Of a stretch of DNA of 64,000 nt, positions 7,053 to 16,342 are shown one piece after another. The notes below the pieces were generated by a model that saw only the letters and a list, made by a program, of their open reading frames with translations, searched no databases and was not told the origin of the DNA. Position 1 is the stretch's first letter, and every line of letters begins with the position of its first letter. The DNA is from Phyllobacterium bourgognense. GTDB taxonomy: Bacteria > Pseudomonadota > Alphaproteobacteria > Rhizobiales > Rhizobiaceae. The position numbers were made by a program, and so were the translations under genes. Where the stretch lies: positions 682,001 through 746,000 of the forward strand of contig NZ_QPJM01000001.1 of the NCBI RefSeq assembly GCF_003337575.1. The letters are read 5' to 3'.

Positions 7053-9905
7053 ATGAGAGACGAGACGGTGACGAGTGGGGATGAAATAATATTTGGCCCT
7101 TTCATCCTGGCCGCAAGGAAACGGCTTCTCACCAAAGACGGTGTCCCCGTCGAGCTTGGCGCGCGTGCCCTCGACATCCTGATCGCTTTGACCTCCCGGC
7201 CCAACGTAACTCTCAGTAAAAAAGACCTGTTAGCCCGCGCCTGGCCCGACGTCACGGTGGAGGAAGGCAGCCTGCGGTTTCATATGGCCAACCTGCGCAA
7301 AGCGCTGGCTGACGGAAAGGAGGGGGCTCGATATATCGCAACCCTGACAGGACGCGGCTACTGTTTCGTCGCATCGATTTCGCGTTCAAGCGATCAGAGC
7401 GCAATAGGCGGTGGGAGTTCCGATGATTTCACTCGTGCCAACCTGCCAAGCCGATTGAATCGAATGGTGGGGCGGGACGATGAGACGCGTACCCTGTCAG
7501 CTCAAGTGCTGGCTACGCGTTTTGTCACAATACTGGGAGCCGGCGGCGTCGGCAAAACCACCGTTGCAGTGGCCCTGGGACATGATCTGGCCGAAGCTTT
7601 CGCGGGTGCTGTCCATTTCATCGATCTTGGAGCGCTGAGCGACCCGGCCTTTGTGGCGACGACGGTAGCTTCCATATTGGGATTATCAGTGCAGTCTGAT
7701 GACGTCATATCCAGTTTAAGTGCCTATTTGGCAGACAAGCGGGTCCTCCTGATCCTCGATACCTGCGAACATGTCATAGAGTCAGTCGCTGCATTGTCGT
7801 CCCGCATCTACACGGTTGCCCCACAGGTCCACATTTTGGCAACCAGTCGCGAAGCCATGAGAATCGAAGGGGAACACGTCCACAAACTGACAACGCTCAC
7901 CTGCCCACCGGACGATCCGGGGCTCACCGCAGCCGTTGCCGAAACGTTCGCTGCAACCCAGTTGTTTGTGGAGAGGGCGAATTCCAGCGGTGCCCGGCTC
8001 GAGCTCAGCGACGAGGATGCAGCAATCGTAGCAAGTATCTGTCGGAAGCTCGATGGAGTTCCGCTGGCGATTGAACTAGCCGCTGCGCGGGTTGGCGGCC
8101 TTGGTCTCGAAAAAACGGCCGCGCTTCTCGATCATCGCCTGACATTGTGGTGGCAGGGACAGCGCACCGCACCTCAGCGCCAGCAGACGTTACAGGCCAC
8201 CATCGAATGGAGTTATCAGCTCCTCTCCCAAATGGAGCGTACGGTGCTTCACCGCCTTGCCGTGTTCGTCGGGCATTTTTCAATTGAGGCTGCCTTGGCG
8301 GTTGTGACAAGTCCGATGATCGATGAAACCCTCGTTTTTGGTATTGTCGATAGCCTTGTGGCCAAGTCGATGGTCGCGACTGCGCCGGTTGGGGCCACAA
8401 TGCGGTACCGTCTCCTGGACACAACGCGGGCCTACGCCCTCGAAGCGAGCACTGACGAGACAGAACTGTCTGACCTGACGGAACGCCACGCGACCTACTA
8501 CCTTTTGTGGCTGGAGGAAACCGGGGCCGAGTGGCCGACTTTGGGTAGCGCGGCACAGCGGGCGCTGTATCTGGCTGGCCTTTCCAATGTGAGAGCGGCT
8601 CTCGAATCCTGTTTCGATGGTGACGGCATTGAAATCGGGATACGACTTGCCGTGGCGGCCGCTCCGGTTTTTCTGTCAATGTCTCTTCTTACCGAGTGTC
8701 ATCGCTGGTCGGAGCGGGCGATTCTGGCCCTGGAAGGCACCGTTGGCCACGAACGGGATGAGATGCATCTTCATGCAGCCTCGGGAGTATCCTTGATGTT
8801 CACCCGAGGAGGAAAGGATGCGGCGCGAGTTGCTCTGAAACGGAGCTTCGCGATTGCCGAAGAATGCGGTGGCCCGCTTGATCAGCTCCAGGTGTTAGGC
8901 CCGCTTCAGATGTTCCACCTGCGCACGGGAGAATTTAAAGCCGCGCTAAACTATGCGCACCACTACTCGACTGTAGCCGGAATGCTTGACGACAGGGTCT
9001 CCATCACACTGGCTCATTCCTTGATGGGGATTTCCCTTCATCTTGGCGGACAGCTTGACGCAGCCCGCGCAGAGCTTGAGGCTGCATTGCAGCCTGGGCC
9101 GCCCTTTTCGCGTGCCACCATCTATCTTGGCTTCGACGGCAGAACTCTGGCGGGTGCTATCCTTGCGAGGAACCTGTGGCTGCAAGGGTATTCCGACCAG
9201 GCAGGGGAACTGGTTCGCCAGACTATCGCGGAAGCTGCAAACAAAGACCATCCGTTGACGCTATCCATAGCTTTGATATGGGCTGCTTCATTGTTGCTGT
9301 GGACAGGGGACCTCGAGGGTGCAGATCAATACGTCGATTGGCTCTTTTCTCGTGCCAGGCCGAATTCGCTCGGGCCGTATCTCGCTGTTGCACGTGGTTT
9401 GAAGGGGGAACTGGCGATACGTCGGGGCAAGGCAAATGCAGGTGTAGAAAGCCTGCAGGCGGCGCTGGACGAGCTTCACGCAGCACCATATGAACTTCTC
9501 ACTACGCCCCTTAATATCGCTCTCGTTCACGGCCTTGCCGCTACGAACCGGTTTGCTGAAGCCTTCTCGCTCACAGAAACGACGATCGCATTGGTCGAGT
9601 CACGGGGCGATCTTTGCTATATGCCTGAGTTGTTACGCGTGAAGGGCAATCTTTCTCTGACAACTCCGCAAGCCAGCGTGGATGACGCGGAGCGGTGTTT
9701 CCAGTCATCAATACAACTAAGCCAAAGTCAGGGCGCGCGTGCGTGGGAACTGCGTGCCGGAACCGAATTGGCTCAGCTTTATGTCGACCGCGGCCAGACC
9801 GACCGCGCGCGAGCGTTGTTGCAGCCATTATGCCAACAGGCTGTCGAGGGTCTCGCCACTGCTGATGCAAGAGCGGCGAGCGACCTTTTGGCTACGCTGC
9901 GATAA
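7053..9905 (+). CDS. Winged-helix / P-loop ATPase transcriptional regulator with TPR-like C-terminus
   Basis: A regulator of about 950 residues. Residues 10-95 form an OmpR/PhoB-type winged helix (IIFGPFILAARKRLL ... GRGYCFVA). Then comes an NB-ARC/STAND-like ATPase with Walker A GAGGVGKTTVA near 160 and Walker B VLLILDTCEH near 232. The rest is a long helical TPR-like region. The start at 7053 has gaggg 5 bases upstream; ATGs at 6975 and 7005 lack a ribosome site. It is divergent from the epoxide-hydrolase operon and probably activates it. STAND regulators typically oligomerise on binding a small ligand; the ligand here is unknown. Confidence 0.87.
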   Translation: MRDETVTSGDEIIFGPFILAARKRLLTKDGVPVELGARALDILIALTSRPNVTLSKKDLLARAWPDVTVEEGSLRFHMANLRKALADGKEGARYIATLTGRGYCFVASISRSSDQSAIGGGSSDDFTRANLPSRLNRMVGRDDETRTLSAQVLATRFVTILGAGGVGKTTVAVALGHDLAEAFAGAVHFIDLGALSDPAFVATTVASILGLSVQSDDVISSLSAYLADKRVLLILDTCEHVIESVAALSSRIYTVAPQVHILATSREAMRIEGEHVHKLTTLTCPPDDPGLTAAVAETFAATQLFVERANSSGARLELSDEDAAIVASICRKLDGVPLAIELAAARVGGLGLEKTAALLDHRLTLWWQGQRTAPQRQQTLQATIEWSYQLLSQMERTVLHRLAVFVGHFSIEAALAVVTSPMIDETLVFGIVDSLVAKSMVATAPVGATMRYRLLDTTRAYALEASTDETELSDLTERHATYYLLWLEETGAEWPTLGSAAQRALYLAGLSNVRAALESCFDGDGIEIGIRLAVAAAPVFLSMSLLTECHRWSERAILALEGTVGHERDEMHLHAASGVSLMFTRGGKDAARVALKRSFAIAEECGGPLDQLQVLGPLQMFHLRTGEFKAALNYAHHYSTVAGMLDDRVSITLAHSLMGISLHLGGQLDAARAELEAALQPGPPFSRATIYLGFDGRTLAGAILARNLWLQGYSDQAGELVRQTIAEAANKDHPLTLSIALIWAASLLLWTGDLEGADQYVDWLFSRARPNSLGPYLAVARGLKGELAIRRGKANAGVESLQAALDELHAAPYELLTTPLNIALVHGLAATNRFAEAFSLTETTIALVESRGDLCYMPELLRVKGNLSLTTPQASVDDAERCFQSSIQLSQSQGARAWELRAGTELAQLYVDRGQTDRARALLQPLCQQAVEGLATADARAASDLLATLR

Positions 9906-10057
9906 AAGAGTACTTCTCTTCCGACACGGTATCGGTCTTTTCATCCGATCTTACTTAGCCGACTATACTCAGCAGTCCGGTTGAAATATCGGGCTTATCC
10001 AGCTATGACAGAATAAGCCGCCGCGGATCAGAATGTCACCAATGGGAACGTGTCGCC

Positions 10058-10702
10058 ATGCTGAAATGGTTTCGCGCTTTATTACCACGTGAGGACCGTT
10101 TCTTTGATCTTTTTGCGCACCATTCGCGCGTTGTCGTAGAGGCAGCCAAATCTCTCAAAGCACTTCTCGCCGGTGAAGGCGAAATCGAACATCACTGCAA
10201 TCGCATCATCGAACTTGAAAACGAAGCGGACGCGATCACGCGTGAAGTATTGCTAGCTGTGCGCCGCAGTTTCATTACACCATTCGACCGCGGCGACATC
10301 AAGGATCTGATCCAGTCGATGGACGATGCCATCGACATGATGCACAAGACAGTCAAGACAATACAGCTTTTCGAGCAAACAAGCTTTGATCCTCGCATGC
10401 GCGAAATGGGCGCGCTCATCGTTGAAGCTTCGGGTTTGATCGCAGAAGCAATTCCGCTTCTCAACCGCATGGGAACGCACTCTGCGCGTCTTGGTGCCAT
10501 TGCCGAAGAAATCGTGCGCGTCGAAGGCCGCGCCGATGATCTGCACGATGAGGGATTGAAAGATCTGTTCCAACGCTATGGCAAATCCGATGCCATGGCT
10601 TACCTCATCGGCAGCGAGATTTACGGTGAACTGGAAAAGGTGGTCGACCGCTTCGAGGACGTTGCAGATGAAATTAGCGGCATCGTGATCGAGAACGTTT
10701 GA
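10058..10702 (+). CDS. PhoU-like DUF47 protein, accessory to PiT phosphate transporter
   Basis: A 214-residue all-helical protein of the DUF47/PhoU-like group, about the usual length. PhoU-type metal-binding acidic motifs are visible (ELENEADAITRE near residues 50-61; EKVVDRFEDVADEI near 197-210). Proteins of this family sit at the membrane beside PiT permeases and modulate phosphate uptake. The stop overlaps the start of the transporter gene (TGATG), indicating coupled translation. No clear Pho box was found in the 150 bases upstream. Confidence 0.9.
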   Translation: MLKWFRALLPREDRFFDLFAHHSRVVVEAAKSLKALLAGEGEIEHHCNRIIELENEADAITREVLLAVRRSFITPFDRGDIKDLIQSMDDAIDMMHKTVKTIQLFEQTSFDPRMREMGALIVEASGLIAEAIPLLNRMGTHSARLGAIAEEIVRVEGRADDLHDEGLKDLFQRYGKSDAMAYLIGSEIYGELEKVVDRFEDVADEISGIVIENV

Positions 10703-11706
10703 TGGATACAGCGCTCAGCTTTCCCCTGCTGGCGAGTCTGATTGCGGTTGCCTTGTTCTTTGATTTTCTCAATGGCCTGCACGATGCGGCCAACTCAATC
10801 GCTACCATCGTTTCAACACGCGTGCTACGCCCGCAATATGCCGTGCTGTGGGCTGCATTTTTCAATTTTATCGCCTTCCTTTTCTTCGGTCTGCACGTTG
10901 CCGAGACATTGGGGACCGGAATTATCGATCCGACTATCGTTACACCCCGGCTGATCTTCGCCGCTCTCATGGGCGCGATTGTCTGGAACATCGTCACCTG
11001 GATATTCGGGATTCCGTCGAGTTCGTCGCACGCACTTGTCGGCGGTCTCGTCGGTGCCGGTCTGGTCAGGACAGGTTTTGACGCTATCGTCTGGACCGGG
11101 CTGTTAAAAACGGTCGGTGCAATCTTCATGTCACCAATGATCGGTTTTTTCTTGGCACTGATGCTCATTTTGATCGTATCCTGGATTTTCGTCCGGCAGT
11201 CCCCTTTTGCCGTCGACCGGACATTTCGTGGTTTGCAATTCATCTCCGCTTCGCTGTATTCGCTCGGCCATGGCGGCAATGATGCGCAGAAGACCATGGG
11301 AATCATTGCGGTGTTGCTGTTTTCGCAGGGTTATCTCGGAACCGAATTCAATGTGCCGTTCTGGGTCGTCATTGCCTGTCAGTCGGCGATGGCGCTTGGC
11401 ACACTCTTCGGCGGCTGGCGTATCGTCCATACCATGGGATCTAAAATCACCAGGCTCAATCCGATGCAAGGCTTCTGTGCTGAAACCGGCGGCGCCCTGA
11501 CGCTGTTCGCCGCAACATGGCTCGGCATTCCCGTCTCCACGACCCACACTATTACGGGAGCGATCATTGGTGTTGGCGCAGCGCGGCGCGTCTCGGCGGT
11601 GCGCTGGGGACTAGCTGGGAACATCGTCATTGCCTGGCTGATCACCATGCCGGCGGCCGCAATCATTTCAGCGTTCTTTTATGTCGTCGTCGGGTTTACC
11701 CTGTAA
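10702..11706 (+). CDS. pit: Inorganic phosphate transporter, PiT family
   Basis: A 334-residue low-affinity phosphate permease with about ten membrane segments. The two PiT signature repeats are seen as DFLNGLHDAANSIAT near residue 17 and the second copy GHGGNDAQKTMGI near 190, with PSSSSHAL and PVSTTHT serine/threonine motifs. It is co-translated with the upstream DUF47 protein; the ATG at 10702 shares a base with that gene's stop. The pair is common in rhizobia (the orfA-pit operon of Sinorhizobium is the known example). Confidence 0.93.
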   Translation: MDTALSFPLLASLIAVALFFDFLNGLHDAANSIATIVSTRVLRPQYAVLWAAFFNFIAFLFFGLHVAETLGTGIIDPTIVTPRLIFAALMGAIVWNIVTWIFGIPSSSSHALVGGLVGAGLVRTGFDAIVWTGLLKTVGAIFMSPMIGFFLALMLILIVSWIFVRQSPFAVDRTFRGLQFISASLYSLGHGGNDAQKTMGIIAVLLFSQGYLGTEFNVPFWVVIACQSAMALGTLFGGWRIVHTMGSKITRLNPMQGFCAETGGALTLFAATWLGIPVSTTHTITGAIIGVGAARRVSAVRWGLAGNIVIAWLITMPAAAIISAFFYVVVGFTL

Positions 11707-11792
11707 TCGTTCTGCGGAATGACAGACCATTATACGGAGCGTCAAGGCCCTTGGTTGTAGCTGTTTATAAGACAGTGAAAACAGGATTCTTT

Positions 11793-12812
11793 TTAAGCCC
11801 AAGGTGTTTTGTTCCGGATGGATTTTCTCCAGATCAGCGGTGCGTGGAGATTGACGGATCGAATCTCATCATTGTCCGGCTCGCGTTGCAACCAGGCGAC
11901 ACTGCTCTTTACGATCTCGTCCACCGGCTGCGAGAATGTCGTCAAGGCATAGGACGTCCACGCCGACTGCTCGATATCGTCAAAGCCGACCACGCAGAGG
12001 TCTTCCGGTATGCGCAGCCCAAAATCGTGACGTGCGCCATCCATAAGTCCGAATGCCATTAGATCGTTCACGCAAAACACAGCATCCGGCGGCTTTCGTC
12101 CGGTGAACAGCGTCTGGGCGATCGTACGACCGCTGTCATAGACTGTGTTGCCGTGCCGCGTGACTGTCACCTCAAGTCCGAATTCTGCTGCGGCTGCAAC
12201 GAAGCCCCGCTCTCGTGCCATCAGGCTTGGCGTTCCGACTTCGGAGTTGGCGAAGGCGAGATGGCGGCATCCCGCGCGCACAAATGCATTCACCGCCACC
12301 CGTGCCGCTTGGCCATCGTCGAGATTGATGCGGAAGGGCCCATCAATATCATCGTCGCGATTGATCAGCACGATGCGCTGGCCGCTATCGAGACAAAGCC
12401 TGGTGATTGCCTTGTCGGGTAGGCCGGAAAGCAAAATAGAGGCGTCGGCGCGGTAGTTCAGAGTCTGCCGGAGCGCCGCGTCCACACTGCGGTCCGAACG
12501 ATCCGTATTGATAAGCATTGAGATCTTGCCGGCCTTCTGCAACTCATGTGTGAGGGCGCGCACGAGCCGGGCGCGGTAGGGCGTATCCAGCTCCGACACG
12601 ACGAGGCAGACGATGCCACTCTCACTGCGCATCAGACCGCGGGCAAGTTGGTTGACGTGATAGCCAAGCGCTTGCGCGGCCTCCATGACCCGCTGGCGTG
12701 TTTCCTCCGAAACACTCGCGCCGGGCGTAAACGTGCGGGATACAGCCGAGCGCGAAACGCCCGCCCGCTTTGCCACGTCATCAGCGCTGACGAATGATTT
12801 GTTCAACTGCAT
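11793..12812 (-). CDS. LacI family transcriptional regulator
   Basis: A 339-residue LacI/GalR repressor. The N-terminal helix-turn-helix (SADDVAKRAGVSRSAVSRTF, residues 9-28) and hinge (YHVNQLARGLM) are followed by a periplasmic-binding-protein-like sensor domain with VVGFDDIEQS near residue 282. The start at 12812 puts the HTH at the usual distance from the N-terminus; the open frame extends upstream without homology. It is divergent from the ABC importer operon, and a 20-bp palindrome lies in the shared control region, so it most likely represses that operon until its sugar-type inducer appears. Confidence 0.92.
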   Translation of the reverse strand: MQLNKSFVSADDVAKRAGVSRSAVSRTFTPGASVSEETRQRVMEAAQALGYHVNQLARGLMRSESGIVCLVVSELDTPYRARLVRALTHELQKAGKISMLINTDRSDRSVDAALRQTLNYRADASILLSGLPDKAITRLCLDSGQRIVLINRDDDIDGPFRINLDDGQAARVAVNAFVRAGCRHLAFANSEVGTPSLMARERGFVAAAAEFGLEVTVTRHGNTVYDSGRTIAQTLFTGRKPPDAVFCVNDLMAFGLMDGARHDFGLRIPEDLCVVGFDDIEQSAWTSYALTTFSQPVDEIVKSSVAWLQREPDNDEIRSVNLHAPLIWRKSIRNKTPWA

Positions 12813-12904
12813 GAATCCATAATTGTTCACGGCATCTTGCACGCGTTTGCGTGCTACTGCAACCACCAGACCGCTAATTTTATTGAAGGAACGCAATAGT
12901 CCGC

Positions 12905-12951
12905 TTGACAGGAAGACACGACGTGTGAAACTTTTGCACACGCTTGCAAAA
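12905..12951 (+). promoter_or_regulatory. Promoter and LacI-type operator for the ABC importer operon
   Basis: TTGACA (-35) stands at 12905-12910 with a weak -10 about 17 bases on. A palindrome with 7-base arms, ttttgca at 12932-12938 and tgcaaaa at 12945-12951, covers the expected start of transcription. Its size and AT-rich arms around a CG-containing centre fit LacI-family operators. It lies between the divergent lacI-type gene and the binding-protein gene. Confidence 0.55.
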
Positions 12952-12993
12952 AGCGTGCGGCATGGAGGTGCCGCTTTTTCAGGGAGGAAAATC

Positions 12994-14022
12994 ATGCGTT
13001 CTGTATTCGCAATTGCAGCCGCTTTTGCTGTTGGTCTTCAAATGATGCCAACCGAGGCGCGCGCAGCGGACAATCTCAATCTGATCTGTTCGGCCGATGT
13101 CGTTATCTGTGAGTTGATGAAGGGCACGTTCGAGAAGGAGACGGGTATCCAGGTCAATATGGTCCGCCTGTCATCGGGCGAGACCTATGCCAAAATCCGC
13201 GCCGAGGCACGCAATCCGAAGACCGATATCTGGTGGGCAGGTACTGGTGATCCGCATTTGCAGGCCGCTTCCGAAGGGCTGACCCAGGAATATAAGTCAC
13301 CTATGCTAGACCAGTTGCAGGATTGGGCGAAGAAGCAGGCCGAGAGCGCAGATTATAAGACCGTCGGCGTTTATGCGGGGGCGCTTGGCTGGGGCTATAA
13401 CACCGAGATCGTCAAGAAAAAGGGCCTGAAGGAGGCCAAGTGCTGGGCTGACCTCGTCGATCCATCCTTCAAGGGCGAAATCCAGATCGCCAACCCGAAT
13501 TCGTCCGGCACTGCCTATACCGCACTGGCTTCCCTGGTTCAGATCATGGGTGAAGACAAGGCTTTCGACTACCTGAAACAGCTGAACGCGAATGTATCGC
13601 AATATACAAAATCAGGTTCGGCGCCGGTTAAGGCAGCGGCGCGCGGCGAAACGGCGCTCGGTATCGTCTTCATGCACGATGCTGTTGCCCAGATTGCTGA
13701 AGGCTTCCCCGTCAAGGCCGTTGCTCCTTGCGAAGGTACCGGTTACGAAATCGGCTCGATGTCGATCATCAAGGGTGCGCGCAATCTCGACGCGGCCAAG
13801 AAATGGTATGACTGGGCTCTCTCCGCCGAAGTGCAGTCGCATATGAAGGACGCGAAGTCCTTCCAGCTGCCATCGAACAAATCTGCCACCGTTCCGCCTG
13901 AAGCTCCGAAATTCGAGGATATCAAGCTCATCGACTATGACTTCAAGACTTATGGCGACCCCTCCAAACGCAAGGAACTGCTTGATCGCTGGGACAAGGA
14001 GATTGGTGCAAGCGCCAACTGA
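12994..14022 (+). CDS. ABC transporter substrate-binding protein, AfuA/FbpA-like
   Basis: A 342-residue periplasmic binding protein with a signal peptide (MRSVFAIAAAFAVGLQMMP to ARA-A). It resembles the Fe(III)/hexose-phosphate (FbpA/AfuA) cluster: CSADVVICELM near residue 32, SSGETYAKIRAEARNP near 61 and TGDPHL near 84. The adjacent tyrosine pair that binds ferric iron in FbpA is not seen, so an anionic organic ligand such as a sugar phosphate is more likely. The start at 12994 follows an ideal ggagg site. It leads an operon with a fused permease, an ATPase and an IMPase-family phosphatase, under a LacI regulator. Confidence 0.85.
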   Translation: MRSVFAIAAAFAVGLQMMPTEARAADNLNLICSADVVICELMKGTFEKETGIQVNMVRLSSGETYAKIRAEARNPKTDIWWAGTGDPHLQAASEGLTQEYKSPMLDQLQDWAKKQAESADYKTVGVYAGALGWGYNTEIVKKKGLKEAKCWADLVDPSFKGEIQIANPNSSGTAYTALASLVQIMGEDKAFDYLKQLNANVSQYTKSGSAPVKAAARGETALGIVFMHDAVAQIAEGFPVKAVAPCEGTGYEIGSMSIIKGARNLDAAKKWYDWALSAEVQSHMKDAKSFQLPSNKSATVPPEAPKFEDIKLIDYDFKTYGDPSKRKELLDRWDKEIGASAN

Positions 14023-14041
14023 TCTAGCTTGTGTCTGACGC

Positions 14042-14069
14042 GATATGTCCGGATTGTTCCGGACATATC
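14042..14069 (+). promoter_or_regulatory. Intercistronic stem-loop after the binding-protein gene
   Basis: A perfect 11-bp stem (gatatgtccgg at 14042-14052 pairing with ccggacatatc at 14059-14069, loop attgtt) lies between the binding-protein and permease genes and has no T-run. Such hairpins commonly protect the binding-protein mRNA 3' end so that it is made in excess over the membrane subunits. Confidence 0.6.
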
Positions 14070-14113
14070 TCCAGCGCAAGTAACTTCTGCGATGAACGAG
14101 GGCGGGTGGCGTT

Positions 14114-16342
14114 ATGGAACGTAGCGACCGGAGATTGAATATTGCGCTCGGCATCGGGCTCGCCGGGTTGAGCCTCGTGCCGTGGTACAGGATCGAAAGC
14201 GGTTTTTTCGGATTCGATTGGCTGGGCAACTTTCCGAACGGTTCTAACGAAGCGCCTGCTCTTCTGCAAATATTCGCACACGGCCGCTGGACACTTGCCG
14301 TCATCGCGCTGCTCTTCGCTGTGGGCCTATGCGCGCGGGCTTTCAAAGTCTCGTCGCTTCGTTCAAATTTGTTGATCGCGGCCGGCGCCGCTGGAATTGT
14401 TTTCCTTGTGCTGCAGGGGCTCGCTGTCGGGTTTACGGGCTGGACCTGGACGATGACTGAAGCGCTGTTCGGACCGCTTGCCGATGGCCAGCCTTCGATG
14501 GGTGCAGGCGCGGGGCTCGTGGCGCTTTCCTTCGTCCTGATGTTTTCCTTCGGACTTGCTGAGCGCGGCGTGCTGCGGGGCGATGCCTTCGTAGTCGCTT
14601 CAATCGCGTTACTCGTCTTCCTTGTCAGCATCTTTGTGTTCTACCCCGTGGGCAGCATGTTCATCGGTGCCTTCCAGAGTTTCGACGGCTCGTTCGATCC
14701 CTCCGGATTTGTCCGCAACATTCAGGATCCATCGATCTGGAGCCTGGATTGTCTTGTTGGGGGTAATCGCTGTGGTGTCGCCTGGCGCACGCTAATGCTG
14801 GCTATCCTTTCGGCGTTCGGCTCCACATTGCTCGGGCTCTGCTTCGCGCTGGTTGCCACCCGCACCCGTTTTCCATTCAAGAAGGGACTGCGGCTGCTGA
14901 CGATCCTTCCGATCATCACGCCTCCCTTCGTCATTGGCCTCGCGCTCATTCTTCTCTTCGGCCGCGCCGGTGTCGTGACCCATCAGCTTTCCAACCTCTT
15001 CGGGATCGAGCCTGGCCGATGGCTCTATGGCCTGACCGGCATCTGGATTGCACAGGTCCTGTCTTTCACGCCGATCTCGTTTCTCGTGCTCATCGGCGTT
15101 GTCGAGGGTGTCAGCCCGTCGATGGAGGAAGCGTCGCAAACCCTGCGGGCGGATCGCTGGCGTACGTTCTGGAAAGTCTCGTTGCCTTTGATGAAGCCCG
15201 GTCTTGCCAATGCCTTTCTGATTGGCTTCATCGAGAGCATGGCGGATTTCGGTAACCCTCTGGTGCTCGGCGGTAGCCATGGGGTGCTCTCGACGGAAAT
15301 CTTTTTTGCCGTTGTCGGCTCGCAGAACGATCCTTCGCGTGCCGCAGTACTGGCGATCATCCTTTTGTTTTTCACGCTCTCTGCCTTCCTTGCGCAGCGA
15401 CTATGGTTGGCGGGCAAGAGCTTCGCGACCGTGACCGGCAAGGGCGATTCCGGTGCGCATATTGCCTTGCCGCGATCGCTGTCCATTGGCGTCCATGCCA
15501 TCGTCATTCCCTGGATACTGTTCACGCTGGTCATCTACGGTATGATCCTGTTCGGCGGCTTTGTCCGCACATGGGGCCTCGACAACACCCTGACCTTCGA
15601 GCATTACCAGCGAGCATTCTCGTTCAGCTTCGAGAACGGCGCTATCGCCTGGACAGGTGTCGCGTGGAACTCATTCTGGACGACGATCAAGATCGCGCTG
15701 ATTTCGGCACCGCTGACGGCTGCTGTCGGGTTGCTGACCGCCTACCTGATCGTCAGGCAGCGATTCGTCGGACGCAACATATTCGAGTTCGCACTGATGA
15801 TGAGTTTTGCCATACCAGGCACTGTCATCGGTATCAGCTACATCATGGCATTCAACCTTCCGCCGCTGGAAATGACCGGCACGGCGCTGATCCTCATAGC
15901 CTGCTTTGTCTTCCGCAACATGCCGGTCGGCGTGCGCGGCGGCGTGGCGGCGATGAGCCAGCTCGACAAGAGTTTGGATGAGGCATCGCTGACCTTGCGG
16001 GCAACGAGCTTCCGGACAATCCGCAAGGTCATCCTGCCCTTGCTTCGTCCGGCGATCGTTGCTGCGCTGGTCTATTCGTTCGTCCGCGCCATCACATCGA
16101 TCAGCGCTGTCATATTCCTGGTCAGTGCCGAATATAACATGGCAACTTCCTACATTGTCGGCCTTGTCGAGAACGGCGAATACGGCGTTGCCGTCGCGTA
16201 CTCGTCAATGCTCATTGTCGTCATGATCGTTATCATTACCTGTTTCCAGCTGCTGGTGGGTGAACGGAGATTGCGCCGCGAGAATCGCGTTGCAACGGCC
16301 TTTATTCCGTCTGCCGCACCACAAGAGAAGGCCGCATCATGA
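14114..16342 (+). CDS. ABC transporter permease, fused two-domain type
   Basis: A 742-residue permease with two fused binding-protein-dependent transport domains (as in FbpB/AfuB) and about 12-14 membrane segments. Each half has an EAA coupling loop: EEASQTLRADRWRTFWKV (near 337) and DEASLTLRATSFRTIRKV (near 620). The first ~190 residues form an additional set of membrane helices not usual for the core family. It follows the binding protein after a stem-loop and overlaps the ATPase start by four bases. It would carry the ligand of the upstream binding protein across the inner membrane. Confidence 0.9.
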   Translation: MERSDRRLNIALGIGLAGLSLVPWYRIESGFFGFDWLGNFPNGSNEAPALLQIFAHGRWTLAVIALLFAVGLCARAFKVSSLRSNLLIAAGAAGIVFLVLQGLAVGFTGWTWTMTEALFGPLADGQPSMGAGAGLVALSFVLMFSFGLAERGVLRGDAFVVASIALLVFLVSIFVFYPVGSMFIGAFQSFDGSFDPSGFVRNIQDPSIWSLDCLVGGNRCGVAWRTLMLAILSAFGSTLLGLCFALVATRTRFPFKKGLRLLTILPIITPPFVIGLALILLFGRAGVVTHQLSNLFGIEPGRWLYGLTGIWIAQVLSFTPISFLVLIGVVEGVSPSMEEASQTLRADRWRTFWKVSLPLMKPGLANAFLIGFIESMADFGNPLVLGGSHGVLSTEIFFAVVGSQNDPSRAAVLAIILLFFTLSAFLAQRLWLAGKSFATVTGKGDSGAHIALPRSLSIGVHAIVIPWILFTLVIYGMILFGGFVRTWGLDNTLTFEHYQRAFSFSFENGAIAWTGVAWNSFWTTIKIALISAPLTAAVGLLTAYLIVRQRFVGRNIFEFALMMSFAIPGTVIGISYIMAFNLPPLEMTGTALILIACFVFRNMPVGVRGGVAAMSQLDKSLDEASLTLRATSFRTIRKVILPLLRPAIVAALVYSFVRAITSISAVIFLVSAEYNMATSYIVGLVENGEYGVAVAYSSMLIVVMIVIITCFQLLVGERRLRRENRVATAFIPSAAPQEKAAS

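Noticed and set aside
13612-14631. 339-codon minus-strand open frame spanning the binding-protein/permease junction
   Set aside because: Crosses two real genes and a stem-loop on the other strand; low-complexity Ser/Thr/Pro/Arg composition typical of a shadow.
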